From the NCBI GenBank assembly GCA_036555325.1, contig DATBLQ010000048.1, positions 1-26,829 on the forward strand: DNA of 26,829 nucleotides, read 5' to 3'. Positions 16,274 through 24,962 of this stretch are shown in pieces. Every line of letters starts with the position of its first letter. The stretch's first letter is position 1. The position numbers and the translations under genes are program-made. The DNA is from DATBLQ01 sp036555325. Its GTDB lineage: Bacteria; Pseudomonadota; Alphaproteobacteria; Rhizobiales; Aestuariivirgaceae. The notes under the pieces are model-generated. The model ran no database searches. It was not told the origin of the DNA and saw only the letters and a list, made by a program, of their open reading frames with translations.

Positions 16274-16281
16274 AAAGGAGG
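16274..16281 (+). promoter_or_regulatory. Strong ribosome binding site that selects a TTG start for ilvB
   Basis: AAAGGAGG is nearly the full anti-16S complement. It lies seven bases before TTG at 16289 but 22 bases before the first in-frame ATG at 16304. The spacing therefore picks the TTG start. Confidence 0.75.
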
Positions 16282-16288
16282 TTGAGTT

Positions 16289-18070
16289 TTGAGGACCGAT
16301 ACCATGCCCCAGGAGATGAGCGGAGCGGAAATAGTTTTGAAAGCCCTGGCTGATCAAGGCGTTGAACATATTTTCGGTTACCCCGGCGGTGCGGTGTTGC
16401 CGATCTATGATGAACTGTTCCAGCAGGAGAAGGTGAAGCACATCCTGGTCCGGCACGAGCAGGGGGCTGCCCATGCGGCTGAAGGATATGCTCGATCCAC
16501 TGGCAAATGCGGCGTCCTCCTCGTCACGTCCGGACCCGGCGCCACCAATGCCGTAACCGGGCTGACCGACGCTCTCATGGATTCCGTTCCCCTTGTGTGC
16601 ATCACCGGGCAGGTGCCGACGCATCTCATTGGCAATGACGCCTTTCAGGAGTGCGACACGGTGGGCATCACCCGACCTTGCACCAAGCACAACTATCTCG
16701 TCAAAGACGTGAACGAGCTTGCCCGCATCATGCACGAGGCATTCTACGTCGCTATGCACGGCAGGCCGGGGCCGGTGGTTGTTGACATCCCGAAAGACAT
16801 TCAATTCGCCAAGGGAAAGTACATCGGCCCGACCAACATCCAGCACAAGACCTATCGCCCGCAGGTTAAGGGAGACCAGATGCTGATTCGGGAAGCGGTC
16901 GAAGCCATTGCCCATGCCAAGCGGCCCGTGTTCTACACAGGCGGGGGTGTGGTCAACTCGGGTCGAAAGGCTTCACAGCTGTTGCGCGAATTCGTGAAGC
17001 TCACGGGTTATCCCATCACCTCGACTCTCATGGGGCTTGGGGCATATCCGGCGTCCGATCCGCAATGGCTTGGCATGTTGGGCATGCACGGGACCTATGA
17101 AGCCAACCTGGCAATGCACGACTGCGATGTGATGATCAATATCGGAGCCCGTTTCGACGACCGGATCACCGGAAAGCTTGATCAATTTTCGCCCAACTCG
17201 CGTAAGGTTCACGTCGACATCGATCCGGCCTCCATCAACAAGACGGTGCGTGCCGATATCGGCATCATCGGAGACTGCGGGCATGTGCTCGAAGACATGA
17301 TCCGCGTGTGGAAGAACCGGCAGCCGACTGTCGACAAGCAAGGCCTGAAACAATGGTGGCAGCAGATCGGTACGTGGAAGTCGAGAGATTGTCTGCGCTA
17401 TCGGCACAACAAGGACATCATCATGCCGCAATATGCGATCGAGCGGCTCTATGCCTTGACAAAGGACCGGGACGTCTACATCACCACCGAAGTGGGCCAA
17501 CACCAGATGTGGGCCGCACAGTTCTACAAATTCGAGCAGCCTAACCGGTGGATGACGTCCGGCGGCCTTGGAACGATGGGCTATGGATTGCCGGCAACCG
17601 TCGGTGTGCAGGTCGCCCACCCAGATGCGCTCGTTATCGATATCGCCGGCGATGCGTCGGTTCTGATGACCATGCAGGAGATGTCCACCGCAGTGCAGTA
17701 CCATCTGCCGGTGAAGATTTTCATTCTCAACAATCAGTACATGGGAATGGTTCGACAATGGCAGCAGTTGCTTCACGGTAACCGGCTGTCCGAAAGCTAT
17801 ATGGATTCGCTTCCGGACTTTGTGAAGCTGGCGGAAGCTTATGGATGCGTTGGCATACGATGTGAGAAGCCGGCCGATCTCGATAATGCCATCACCGAGA
17901 TGATCAGCGTCAACAGGCCGGTGATTTTCGATTGCCGTGTTGCGAACCTTGCAAATTGCTTTCCCATGATTCCCTCGGGCAAGGCCCATCATGAAATGCT
18001 GCTTGGCGAGGATGTGCCTGATGACGACGCCGCTCCGGTGGTGAGCGCTGAAGGAAAGGTTCTGGTGTAG
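16289..18070 (+). CDS. ilvB: Acetolactate synthase large (catalytic) subunit
   Basis: ThDP-, FAD- and Mg-dependent condensation of two pyruvates, or of pyruvate and 2-ketobutyrate, at the head of valine, leucine and isoleucine synthesis. The 593-residue protein shows the three usual domains. The N-terminal domain has FGYPGGAVLPIYDEL and the catalytic Glu57 in RHEQGAAHAAEGYAR. The middle FAD-linked domain includes GVVNSGRKASQLLREF and INIGARFDDRITG. The C-terminal ThDP domain carries GDASVLMTMQEMSTAVQY leading into ILNNQYMGMVRQWQ. Start at TTG 16289 is set by the spaced AAAGGAGG; an ATG 15 bases on lacks a ribosome site. miaA ends 50 bases before; ilvN begins two bases after the stop. Confidence 0.97.
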   Translation: MRTDTMPQEMSGAEIVLKALADQGVEHIFGYPGGAVLPIYDELFQQEKVKHILVRHEQGAAHAAEGYARSTGKCGVLLVTSGPGATNAVTGLTDALMDSVPLVCITGQVPTHLIGNDAFQECDTVGITRPCTKHNYLVKDVNELARIMHEAFYVAMHGRPGPVVVDIPKDIQFAKGKYIGPTNIQHKTYRPQVKGDQMLIREAVEAIAHAKRPVFYTGGGVVNSGRKASQLLREFVKLTGYPITSTLMGLGAYPASDPQWLGMLGMHGTYEANLAMHDCDVMINIGARFDDRITGKLDQFSPNSRKVHVDIDPASINKTVRADIGIIGDCGHVLEDMIRVWKNRQPTVDKQGLKQWWQQIGTWKSRDCLRYRHNKDIIMPQYAIERLYALTKDRDVYITTEVGQHQMWAAQFYKFEQPNRWMTSGGLGTMGYGLPATVGVQVAHPDALVIDIAGDASVLMTMQEMSTAVQYHLPVKIFILNNQYMGMVRQWQQLLHGNRLSESYMDSLPDFVKLAEAYGCVGIRCEKPADLDNAITEMISVNRPVIFDCRVANLANCFPMIPSGKAHHEMLLGEDVPDDDAAPVVSAEGKVLV

Positions 18071-18072
18071 CA

Positions 18073-18657
18073 ATGGACGCGAGTTCCAAACCCCTCAATG
18101 ACAAGGGTCTGCAGCCTCCGGCGTCTGCCTATTTTATGGATTCACGCAAACAGACGCCCGAAACCCACACTTTGTGCGTCATTGTCGACAATGAGCCTGG
18201 CGTGCTTGCCAGAGTCATTGGGTTGTTCGCGGGCCGCGGTTACAATATCGAATCTCTGACGGTATCGGAGACCTCGCACGAAAAACACGTTTCCCGCATC
18301 ACTATCGTCACCACCGGCACTCCGAATGTGCTGGCGCAGATTCGATCGCAGCTCGAACGACTGGTACCTGTACATTCAGTCGCCGATCTTAGCGTCATCG
18401 GCAACGCCATTGAGCGAGAAATGGCGCTGGTGAAAGTAGCGGGCAAAGGCGACAAGCGGGTCGAAGCGCTGCGCTTGGCTGAAGCATTTCGGGCGCGAGT
18501 GATCGACGCGACGACCGAGTCGTTCATATTCGAACTCACCGGCAAGGTTGAGAAGATCGAGCACTTCATTTTGCTGATGGTTCCGCTGGGATTGGTGGAA
18601 GTCTCTCGTACGGGCGTAGCAGCCATTAGTCGCGGAGCGGACGCGATGAAGGTGTAA
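18073..18657 (+). CDS. ilvN: Acetolactate synthase small (regulatory) subunit
   Basis: Regulatory subunit that gives the large subunit full activity and valine feedback inhibition. The 194-residue protein has an N-terminal extension of about 30 residues, then an ACT domain (TLCVIVDNEPGVLARVIGLF, RGYNIESLTV, RITIVTTG). The IlvN/IlvH C-terminal domain follows (EREMALVKVAG, ESFIFELTG, LVEVSRTGVAAISRG). Separated from ilvB by two bases, it is clearly co-translated. The name ilvH is used equally for this subunit. It converges with the Sel1/TPR-like gene; no clear terminator is visible in the 29 bases between them. Confidence 0.96.
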   Translation: MDASSKPLNDKGLQPPASAYFMDSRKQTPETHTLCVIVDNEPGVLARVIGLFAGRGYNIESLTVSETSHEKHVSRITIVTTGTPNVLAQIRSQLERLVPVHSVADLSVIGNAIEREMALVKVAGKGDKRVEALRLAEAFRARVIDATTESFIFELTGKVEKIEHFILLMVPLGLVEVSRTGVAAISRGADAMKV

Positions 18658-18686
18658 TCGATTGGCTTGTAGGGAAAGCTTGACAG

Positions 18687-20333
18687 CTAATGCCCTAAAA
18701 AATTCTCCAGCACGGCGATGGCTTGGGTCGCTTCCGCTTCACCCGCCTTTTCCGCTTTGCGATACCATTCAAGAGCCTTGGCGGGATCGGCACGCATGCC
18801 TTGAACCTTGTGCGCAGCAAGGACAATAGGATCGTAGGTTCGCGCAATTGAACGTGCAGCCCGCAGGTTGCCAAGATCGAAGGCGCGGTCATAGAAACTG
18901 CGCGCCGAAGCAACATCGCCAAGCTCCATGAGTGCATCGCCGCGGGCCATGAGACGCAGTGAGGGATCGGAGATCCCCAGCGCCACCGCCGGGGCCTCGG
19001 CAGCTTCCTCGATTTCATCCAAGGCTGTGCTCGCACGGTTCACGGGCGGCGCTTTCGCCTCGGGAAGCGCGTCCGGAATAGACGGAGGCGCGTCCGGAAT
19101 AGGCAAAGGCGAAAGTTCGCTAGTCTGCTTGGCAGCAGCAACGCGTGGCGTGGTCGCCGGTTTTGGTGGGGTTTTTGCAGGAGTAACCTTGATCTTGATC
19201 TCCTGCGGCGGCGCCGCCAGGTCTCCGCTGTTGTCCAGCGCTTCGACCGTCACCACCAGATTGCCGGAAGAATCGGAAGGAAGCTGAAGCCTCAAATTCT
19301 TCTGTTCGCTGGACTTGAGAAGCCACGAGCCGTCCTTCTGCAGTCGGCCAGTTGGAAGCGTGGCCCCAGCAGGCAGGCCCGTTAAGCGAATGTTGAAGGA
19401 ACGCTCGGGAGGCCCGCTGATTGCACGAATAGACAATGGCACGCTGCTGCCCGCGCTACCTTCCGCATCAAATGTTTCCAGTCGGATCATCGCGAGCGAC
19501 TTGACTTTCTCAGAAGCTTTTGGGGCAGCCAATGGCTTTTCAGCTAATTCAGCAGCCAGTGGCTTCTCAGCTGATTCGCTCGATGGAAGTGTAATCTCGT
19601 TCGAAGCTATGGCTGGCTTTTTCGCAGGCAACAGTCCGTTGATTGTCTGTGTCAGCCTTTTTTCCACTGACGTGTCGTATCGCCAGTCGTAGGCCAGAAT
19701 CAAAGTTGATATTCCAATCATGAATGATGTCAGGAACAGCGTGGCGATTCGCAGGAGGCCTGGCCGTCGTCCCGCCCCCTTTAACCCTGTCCTGGAATTT
19801 TTCCGCGCCAGCTGTTCTTCCTGCGCCAGCGCTTGGCTCAGTCGCGCCAGGGCGGTTTCAACGCGCTGGGCGCTGTAGAGCGCCTCGTCCCACACTTCCG
19901 AATTGTTTGCTGCAAGCGGATATACTTTCGAGGGATGGGATTTGGTTGGGGCCTCGTGAACCCCAGACGGTTTCGTTTCAAGCTTCGCCTCAGGCGGTCC
20001 CGCCCGTACAAGTGGGTAGAGAGGTCTCAAGGGTGACGGCCGGTCGGGCGATTTTGCCGAGGCCCGCTCAGGCGGTGTTGCATTTGCAACCAGCGCCGCC
20101 TGCCGCGAACCGCTGGGAGTGGCCCCGCTTTCAAGCTTTTGACGCATTGCTTGAATGATTTGACTTCGCAGAGCAGCCGCATCGGCTACGTCGGCCTGTA
20201 CAGCCTCGATGCGGGCCTTGGGTCTTAGTTCGCCGCTGGCCGAGGTATTGGATTGTTCCGGATCTTCGAACTCAAAACCCTCATCCGGGTTGTCATAGGT
20301 AGATTGGGCGGGCCTCTGAATGTTTTCACTCAC
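18687..20333 (-). CDS. Membrane-anchored protein with C-terminal Sel1/TPR-like repeats, function unknown
   Basis: A 548-residue protein. The first 190 residues are cytoplasmic, low in complexity and Pro/Ser-rich. One membrane helix lies at about residues 192-215 (GLLRIATLFLTSFMIGIST). A beta-rich part follows that resembles an Ig-like or filamin-like fold (SVPLSIRAISGPPERSFNIR, GATLPTGRLQKDGSWLL, NLVVTVEALDNSGDLAAPP). A Pro/Ala linker then leads to an alpha-repeat tail from about residue 455 (ISDPSLRLMARGDALMELGD, ARSFYDRAFDLGNLRAARSI, PAKALEWYRKAEKAGEAEAT), of the Sel1/TPR type. Such repeats usually bind other proteins. The start is GTG with GGGGAG nine bases upstream. It lies 58 bases after the TAXI gene and is probably expressed with it. 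Confidence 0.8.
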   Translation of the reverse strand: MSENIQRPAQSTYDNPDEGFEFEDPEQSNTSASGELRPKARIEAVQADVADAAALRSQIIQAMRQKLESGATPSGSRQAALVANATPPERASAKSPDRPSPLRPLYPLVRAGPPEAKLETKPSGVHEAPTKSHPSKVYPLAANNSEVWDEALYSAQRVETALARLSQALAQEEQLARKNSRTGLKGAGRRPGLLRIATLFLTSFMIGISTLILAYDWRYDTSVEKRLTQTINGLLPAKKPAIASNEITLPSSESAEKPLAAELAEKPLAAPKASEKVKSLAMIRLETFDAEGSAGSSVPLSIRAISGPPERSFNIRLTGLPAGATLPTGRLQKDGSWLLKSSEQKNLRLQLPSDSSGNLVVTVEALDNSGDLAAPPQEIKIKVTPAKTPPKPATTPRVAAAKQTSELSPLPIPDAPPSIPDALPEAKAPPVNRASTALDEIEEAAEAPAVALGISDPSLRLMARGDALMELGDVASARSFYDRAFDLGNLRAARSIARTYDPIVLAAHKVQGMRADPAKALEWYRKAEKAGEAEATQAIAVLENFLGH

Positions 20334-20391
20334 GCCACAACACTCCCCTCAATTGACTTCGATGACGCTATAGCGCCGACTGCACAACCCG

Positions 20392-21516
20392 CTATTGGCC
20401 GCGGGTTTCTTTCCACTTGAGGAAACGCTTGAACAGTTCTTCCTGGTCTTCAGCGCTCAGTGCCGTCGCTTGGCCGCTGGATTCAAGAAAGCTCTTGAAC
20501 TCACTTACTTGTTTGGCTTCGTCGGCCTCGTGCGTTTGCAGCCAAATGCGTGCAGTTTCGAACCTCTTCCAGCCTGGAACATCTGCTGCGAGATTCACTT
20601 CCTGCCATTTGGGATGCCGTGGAGCCTGTAGAAATTCGTCGAAATGACTAAAGAATGCTTCCACGAAGCGCTTGATCTTGTAATAGCGCCCGTTGCCCTT
20701 TTTCCAGTTGAAGACCGCCATCACCGCGCCTACGGCAACGGTTTTCACTTCTTGGTTGGGAGGAATGAGGCCCGGATAATCAGTGTTGCTGAACTCGCCC
20801 GGCAAATAGGTTTCCGAAAGGTCTGGTGTCAGCTCGAGGTTGAGCAGCTGCAGTCCTTCTTCCGGCTTGATGGCGGCAAATATTGGCGCTGGTTTGCCTG
20901 CCACGTAGAAGAGCGCATCGATTTCACCCGTTTTCAATTTTTCCAATGCCAGCTCATAGTCGTGGGTGGTGATTTCGACATCAACGCCCAACTTCTTGAA
21001 TACGATGGAGGCGGTCATGTAGGTGCCGCTTCCCTCATTGGCGAAATTGACCTTTTTCCCGCGCAAATCCTCGATCGATTTGATGTCGGTGCGGGTCAGT
21101 ATGTGGATTTCTTCGTTGTAGAGCTTGGTGATATAGGAAATTCGGTTTCCGATGTCAGGATAGGTGCCGGTGCTGAGAATATACTGCAGCACATCCGATT
21201 GCACGATGCCGACATCGATTCCGCGCAGGAAGAGAATATCGGTGATGTTCTGAACTGAGCCCTTTCCTATGATGGGCAGCACCCGCAGTTCATCCCCATC
21301 ATCCAGCACCGCGGCGAGATCCGTGGCGATTCGGCTGTAGGTACCGGTGATACTTCCGGTGATTATGCCCACCGTCCCGCGGTTGACCTGTTCCACCTTT
21401 GAGGCGTGGGCTTGTGTGCCGGGTTGGGGTGCATCAAGCGTGCTCTGTGCCGAAGCAAACGAATAAATGAATGTCAGAAAACAATAGAATAGAACCGCCC
21501 GCATGCCGCATGCCAT
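20392..21516 (-). CDS. TAXI-family TRAP-type periplasmic solute-binding protein
   Basis: Exported ligand-binding protein, 374 residues. A signal peptide (MACGMRAVLFYCFLTFIYSF, cleavage near ASA-QS) precedes the TAXI domain: GTVGIITGSITGTYSRIATD, VLPIIGKGSVQNITDILFLR, VGIVQSDVLQYI, LTRTDIKSIEDLRGKKVNFA, GSGTYMTASIVFKKLG and IDALFYVAGKPAPIF. An upstream ATG at 21711 would add 65 residues of unlikely composition; GAGGAGG five bases before 21516 decides the start. TAXI proteins usually deliver a solute to a 4TM-12TM TRAP membrane protein, but no such gene is adjacent. The ligand is unknown, with glutamate-like or carboxylate compounds common in the family. Confidence 0.9.
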   Translation of the reverse strand: MACGMRAVLFYCFLTFIYSFASAQSTLDAPQPGTQAHASKVEQVNRGTVGIITGSITGTYSRIATDLAAVLDDGDELRVLPIIGKGSVQNITDILFLRGIDVGIVQSDVLQYILSTGTYPDIGNRISYITKLYNEEIHILTRTDIKSIEDLRGKKVNFANEGSGTYMTASIVFKKLGVDVEITTHDYELALEKLKTGEIDALFYVAGKPAPIFAAIKPEEGLQLLNLELTPDLSETYLPGEFSNTDYPGLIPPNQEVKTVAVGAVMAVFNWKKGNGRYYKIKRFVEAFFSHFDEFLQAPRHPKWQEVNLAADVPGWKRFETARIWLQTHEADEAKQVSEFKSFLESSGQATALSAEDQEELFKRFLKWKETRGQ

Positions 21517-21701
21517 GGCTGCCTCCTCGAATCGAACTCGATTATGTGCCTGCGTTATATTCGAGTTCGCAACGCCTGCCTTCCCGGGGGTGAGTCTATC
21601 GAAGCAATGTGCGCTGCAATGAGGATTTGTTGCGGCGAATTTGAGGCAATTGCCACAGCGGTTAATTTGATGTGAAGTCCCCGCGAACGTCGGTGTAGAG
21701 A

Positions 21702-22490
21702 ATGACCACAAGACTCTCAGTGAATGTCAACGCGGTGGCGCAACTCAGGAACCGCCGCAATCTTCCTTGGCCGTCGGTGACGGTCATAGCAGACCTTGCG
21801 CTCAAGGCCGGCGCCTATGGAATCACCATTCATCCGCGGCCGGACGAACGGCATGTCCGGCGAAGCGATGTCGGGGAAATCGGTGAAATGCTGCGCAAGG
21901 AGCACCCCGATAAGGAGTTCAATATCGAGGGTTATCCGACGGATGACTTCATCGGCATGGTCGAGGCCGCAAAGCCAACGCAGGTCACTCTCGTACCCGA
22001 TGATCCCGCTCAGGCGACCTCCGATCATGGCTGGAAGATTGTCGGCAATGAAGATTTGCTCATGCGGGCAATCTCGCGGTTTCGCAGCAGGGGAATAAGG
22101 GTGTCGCTCTTCATAGATGCCGATGATTCGGTCCCGTCAGCTGCACGCGCCGTGGGCGCCGACCGGGTTGAGCTCTACACCGGCCCGTTTGGCGCGAAGT
22201 TTACGCGCAACACCCGCGCAGGCGAGCTCGCCAAACTGAAAGCGACGGCCGAAGCGGCTCGCCGGGCGGGTCTTGGGGTCAACGCGGGCCACGATTTGAC
22301 ACGGGAAAATCTCCCGGAGCTCATCGCCGCCATTCCGTTCCTTGAGGAAGTATCCATAGGCCATGCGATAACGGCAGATGCCCTGATCTACGGCATTGCC
22401 GAAACCGTGCGGCTTTTCCGCTCCGCCTGCGGCGACCCGGTTAAGGCGAAAAGGCCTAAAGGGCCAACCATAGGGAAGGGGCAGGAGTAA
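21702..22490 (+). CDS. pdxJ: Pyridoxine 5'-phosphate synthase
   Basis: Closes the pyridine ring of vitamin B6 from 1-deoxyxylulose 5-phosphate and 3-amino-2-oxopropyl phosphate, as a TIM-barrel octamer. Key residues are in place: His44, Arg46 and His51 in ITIHPRPDERHVR, the glutamate in FNIEGYP, TLVPDDP, the VELYTGPFG loop and the C-terminal NAGHDLTRENL and EVSIGHAITADALIYG. At 262 residues it is slightly longer than most, because of a basic tail rich in Lys/Pro/Gly. The ribosome site is weak. It diverges from the TAXI gene across 185 bases in which I find no clear promoter or repeat. Confidence 0.96.
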   Translation: MTTRLSVNVNAVAQLRNRRNLPWPSVTVIADLALKAGAYGITIHPRPDERHVRRSDVGEIGEMLRKEHPDKEFNIEGYPTDDFIGMVEAAKPTQVTLVPDDPAQATSDHGWKIVGNEDLLMRAISRFRSRGIRVSLFIDADDSVPSAARAVGADRVELYTGPFGAKFTRNTRAGELAKLKATAEAARRAGLGVNAGHDLTRENLPELIAAIPFLEEVSIGHAITADALIYGIAETVRLFRSACGDPVKAKRPKGPTIGKGQE

Positions 22491-22583
22491 AGATTTGATC
22501 CTCCATATTGGCTTTGTTTTTTGCTGCCCCCGCGGCTATCCTCCGCGCCGATTTTGGGGCTTTTGCAGTTCAAGGGGTTTGCC

Positions 22584-23603
22584 ATGCGTGTCTATTATGA
22601 CCGGGATGCCGACGTTAATCTCATCAAGGGTAAGAAGGTCTGTATCATAGGTTATGGCAGCCAGGGTCGGGCTCACGCCCTGAACCTGAAAGATTCGGGC
22701 GCCAGGACTCTCACGGTGGCCCTGCGGAAGGCCTCCCCGTCCGCGAAAAAAGCAGAAGCTGACGGCCTGCAGGTGATGAACGTCTCCGAAGCCGCCAAAT
22801 GGGCTGATCTGATGATGATGGCAACACCTGATGAGCTTCAGTCGGATATCTGGAGCGCCGAGATTGCTCCTTATCTCAAGGATGGCGCAGCAATTGCATT
22901 CGCCCACGGTCTCAATGTGCATTTCAACCTCATCGTGCCCGGTCCCAAAATCGACGTCCTGATGGTCGCTCCCAAAGGGCCGGGCCATACTGTGCGCAGC
23001 GAGTATCAAAAGGGCGGGGGAGTGCCCTGCCTCATAGCGATCCACCAAGACGCTTCGGGCAATGCGCACGATCTGGCTCTTTCTTACGCCTCCGCCATAG
23101 GCGGCGGACGCTCCGGTATCATAGAGACGACGTTCAAGGAGGAATGCGAGACCGATCTCTTCGGAGAACAGGTGGTGCTGTGCGGCGGCCTGGTTGAGTT
23201 GATTCGAGCCGGTTACGAAACATTGGTCGAAGCAGGCTATGCGCCGGAGATGGCGTATTTTGAGTGTCTGCACGAGGTGAAGTTAATCGTCGACCTGATC
23301 TATGAAGGCGGCATCGCCAATATGAACTACTCTATCTCCAATACGGCGGAGTTCGGTGAATATCTCACCGGGCCGCGCATCATCAATGAAGCGACCCGCG
23401 CGGAGATGAAGCGGGTGCTCAAGGAAATCCAAACCGGAGCTTTCACCTCAGAATGGATTCGCGAAAACAAGGCGGGCCAGCCAAAATTCAAGGCAATGAG
23501 ACGGGTCAACGACTCCCACCCCATTGAAGCCGTAGGCGAGAAACTTCGCCAGATGATGCCATGGATCGGCAAGAACAAGCTTGTCGACAAGGCGAAGAAC
23601 TAA
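22584..23603 (+). CDS. ilvC: Ketol-acid reductoisomerase (class I)
   Basis: NADPH- and Mg-dependent conversion of acetolactate or acetohydroxybutyrate to the dihydroxy acids in valine, leucine and isoleucine synthesis. From the chosen ATG it has 339 residues, the exact size of the short class I enzyme. The nucleotide motif CIIGYGSQGRAHALNLKDSG is near residue 20. LMVAPKGPGHTVRSEY, the metal site EECETDLFGEQVVLCGG and the C-terminal knot helices with MNYSISNTAEFGEY follow. AGGGG six bases before 22584 supports this ATG; the frame is open for another 21 codons upstream, but these lack family similarity. pdxJ ends 93 bases before, and nothing notable is seen between them. Confidence 0.97.
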   Translation: MRVYYDRDADVNLIKGKKVCIIGYGSQGRAHALNLKDSGARTLTVALRKASPSAKKAEADGLQVMNVSEAAKWADLMMMATPDELQSDIWSAEIAPYLKDGAAIAFAHGLNVHFNLIVPGPKIDVLMVAPKGPGHTVRSEYQKGGGVPCLIAIHQDASGNAHDLALSYASAIGGGRSGIIETTFKEECETDLFGEQVVLCGGLVELIRAGYETLVEAGYAPEMAYFECLHEVKLIVDLIYEGGIANMNYSISNTAEFGEYLTGPRIINEATRAEMKRVLKEIQTGAFTSEWIRENKAGQPKFKAMRRVNDSHPIEAVGEKLRQMMPWIGKNKLVDKAKN

Positions 23604-23731
23604 TGCCGCAGCTTGCTCCTATGTTCGTTGCTCGAGCTTCCTCCTTAATGGCGGCCGTGCCTGAGCTATCGGCTACTGCAATAACGATGGTCCCGCTCTT
23701 CATATCAGCGGACTTGCAATTCTAGATCTGC

Positions 23732-24427
23732 ATGACCGAGGTCAAGCATATCCACGACGTATCGCTCAGTGTCGATCCGCGTCCTTGGCCTTACGAGACC
23801 GAGAACCTGGCCAAGGTTAATCGCCACTGGACGAAAGCGCAGGCAGAAAACCCGGCACTTCACAACGGGCAGGTTTTCATGCTTACGAATTGGAGTTTCG
23901 CCCAATACAAACTGGATGGCGTGGTGCAACCGGCGAACTATGCCACCTTCTTGTACTGGCGTGATCAAGGCTATCCGGAAACCGGGGCCCGAAATTGTTT
24001 CGGGTCGAGCGTCTTACAGTCGCGGGAAGGCCACATATTGTTCGGACGCTCGGCGGCCCACACGGCAACCTCCGGGCAGGTTTATCCCGTCGGCGGGTCG
24101 CTCAGCGGCGAGGATGTTGAGGATGGTATGCTGCGGATCGAAGCAAACATCCTGCGTGAGCTGTACGAGGAAACCGGTCTGAAGCTAGAAGATGCCAATC
24201 GCGAAGCGGGATATATCTGTGTCGAGGTTGGCCCATGGATCTCGCTTGCCGCCAGATTCATGTTCGAATGTGATTCCGTTGAGTTGCGTCGGCGCATCCA
24301 GACCTATCTCGACACGAGCGAAGAGCCCGAACTTGACGGCGTGATAATTTTTCGTCGAAAGTCTTTCGCGCGTCACCACCGAATGCCCGGGTATGCCCGC
24401 GTCTTGATCGAACATCTTTTGACTTGA
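23732..24427 (+). CDS. NUDIX-like hydrolase with an atypical NUDIX box
   Basis: A 231-residue protein. Its centre has YPVGGSLSGEDVEDGMLRIE, then ILRELYEETGLKLEDA, in which RELYEETGL matches the REUXEEXGU half of the NUDIX box. The distance from the leading glycine/glutamate to RE is about seven residues longer than the standard 23-residue box. The N-terminal portion (WSFAQYKLDGVVQPANYATF, LFGRSAAHTATSGQVY) fits a divergent NUDIX domain, and the last 50 residues (FARHHRMPGYARVLIEHLL) are helical. Substrate unknown, likely a nucleoside diphosphate derivative if active. No strong ribosome site is seen before the ATG. The 128-base gap from ilvC shows nothing clear. Confidence 0.75.
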   Translation: MTEVKHIHDVSLSVDPRPWPYETENLAKVNRHWTKAQAENPALHNGQVFMLTNWSFAQYKLDGVVQPANYATFLYWRDQGYPETGARNCFGSSVLQSREGHILFGRSAAHTATSGQVYPVGGSLSGEDVEDGMLRIEANILRELYEETGLKLEDANREAGYICVEVGPWISLAARFMFECDSVELRRRIQTYLDTSEEPELDGVIIFRRKSFARHHRMPGYARVLIEHLLT

Positions 24428-24461
24428 TGCACACAAAAAGCGCCCAGGAGGTATAGAGACC

Positions 24462-24884
24462 ATGCGGTTCCTGATTATGGCTCATCTGATCCTGATTGCG
24501 ATGGGAACCGGCATGAGCTTCTCCAACCTCGTGAATGTGCGACTCGCCATGAGCACGCAAGGAGAAGGGTTCAAAGCACTTGCTTTGCAGCGGCGAGTCA
24601 TTGCGCGCATCGGCGATGGAATAATCGCTCTCATCTGGCTGAGCGGGATTGCACTGCTTCTCATGCGCCCACCCAGCTCCCTCGGCAGCAACGGCTGGTT
24701 TCAAGCGAAGCTTGCCTTCGTGGTCTTGCTTACGATTAACCATTTCCTTGCGCGCCGGACAGCAGGCGAGATGGCAAGAAGCGGAAATGCGACCCTGCTT
24801 CCGCGCCTTCAGATGTTCATAGGCGGGGTTTGGCTGTCGGCAGTAGTTGCCATTTGTCTGGCAGAGCTTGCATTTCGCGGGTGA
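24462..24884 (+). CDS. Small multi-pass membrane protein of unknown function
   Basis: A 140-residue protein with four probable membrane helices: about 3-22 (FLIMAHLILIAMGTGMSFSN), 51-68 (IIALIWLSGIALLL), 81-97 (QAKLAFVVLLTINHFLAR) and 116-136 (MFIGGVWLSAVVAICLAELAF). Charged loops lie between them (LQRRVIARIGD and RRTAGEMARSGN). His8 and His94 lie near the helices, and the layout reminds me of DUF2269-like or CopD/HemJ-like small membrane proteins, but I cannot place it with confidence. AGGAGGT nine bases before the ATG is a strong ribosome site. It follows the NUDIX-like gene by 34 bases. Confidence 0.72.
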   Translation: MRFLIMAHLILIAMGTGMSFSNLVNVRLAMSTQGEGFKALALQRRVIARIGDGIIALIWLSGIALLLMRPPSSLGSNGWFQAKLAFVVLLTINHFLARRTAGEMARSGNATLLPRLQMFIGGVWLSAVVAICLAELAFRG

Positions 24885-24962
24885 GGCGAATATGCGCGCC
24901 CTTCTTGCTTTCGCAACCTGGATACGGTACGTAGTCTGAACGATAGAGCAAGAGCTCATTTC

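Noticed and set aside
16239..16288. Attenuation leader before ilvB
   Set aside because: Only 50 bases separate miaA and ilvB, with no room for a leader frame; only the ribosome site stands out.
16118..16915. A 265-codon frame antisense to ilvB and the miaA end
   Set aside because: It lies opposite two confidently assigned genes and has no domain signature.
16973..18073. A 366-codon frame antisense to ilvB
   Set aside because: His- and Leu-rich composition, no ribosome site and no recognisable motif; it is a shadow of the highly conserved ilvB frame.
21517..21711. N-terminal extension of the TAXI protein to the ATG at 21711
   Set aside because: A strong GAGGAGG and a clean signal peptide mark the start at 21516; the extension would mask the signal peptide and would overlap the pdxJ start.
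22491..22583. Leader peptide or attenuator before ilvC
   Set aside because: No short frame rich in Ile, Leu or Val codons and no clear competing stems were found.
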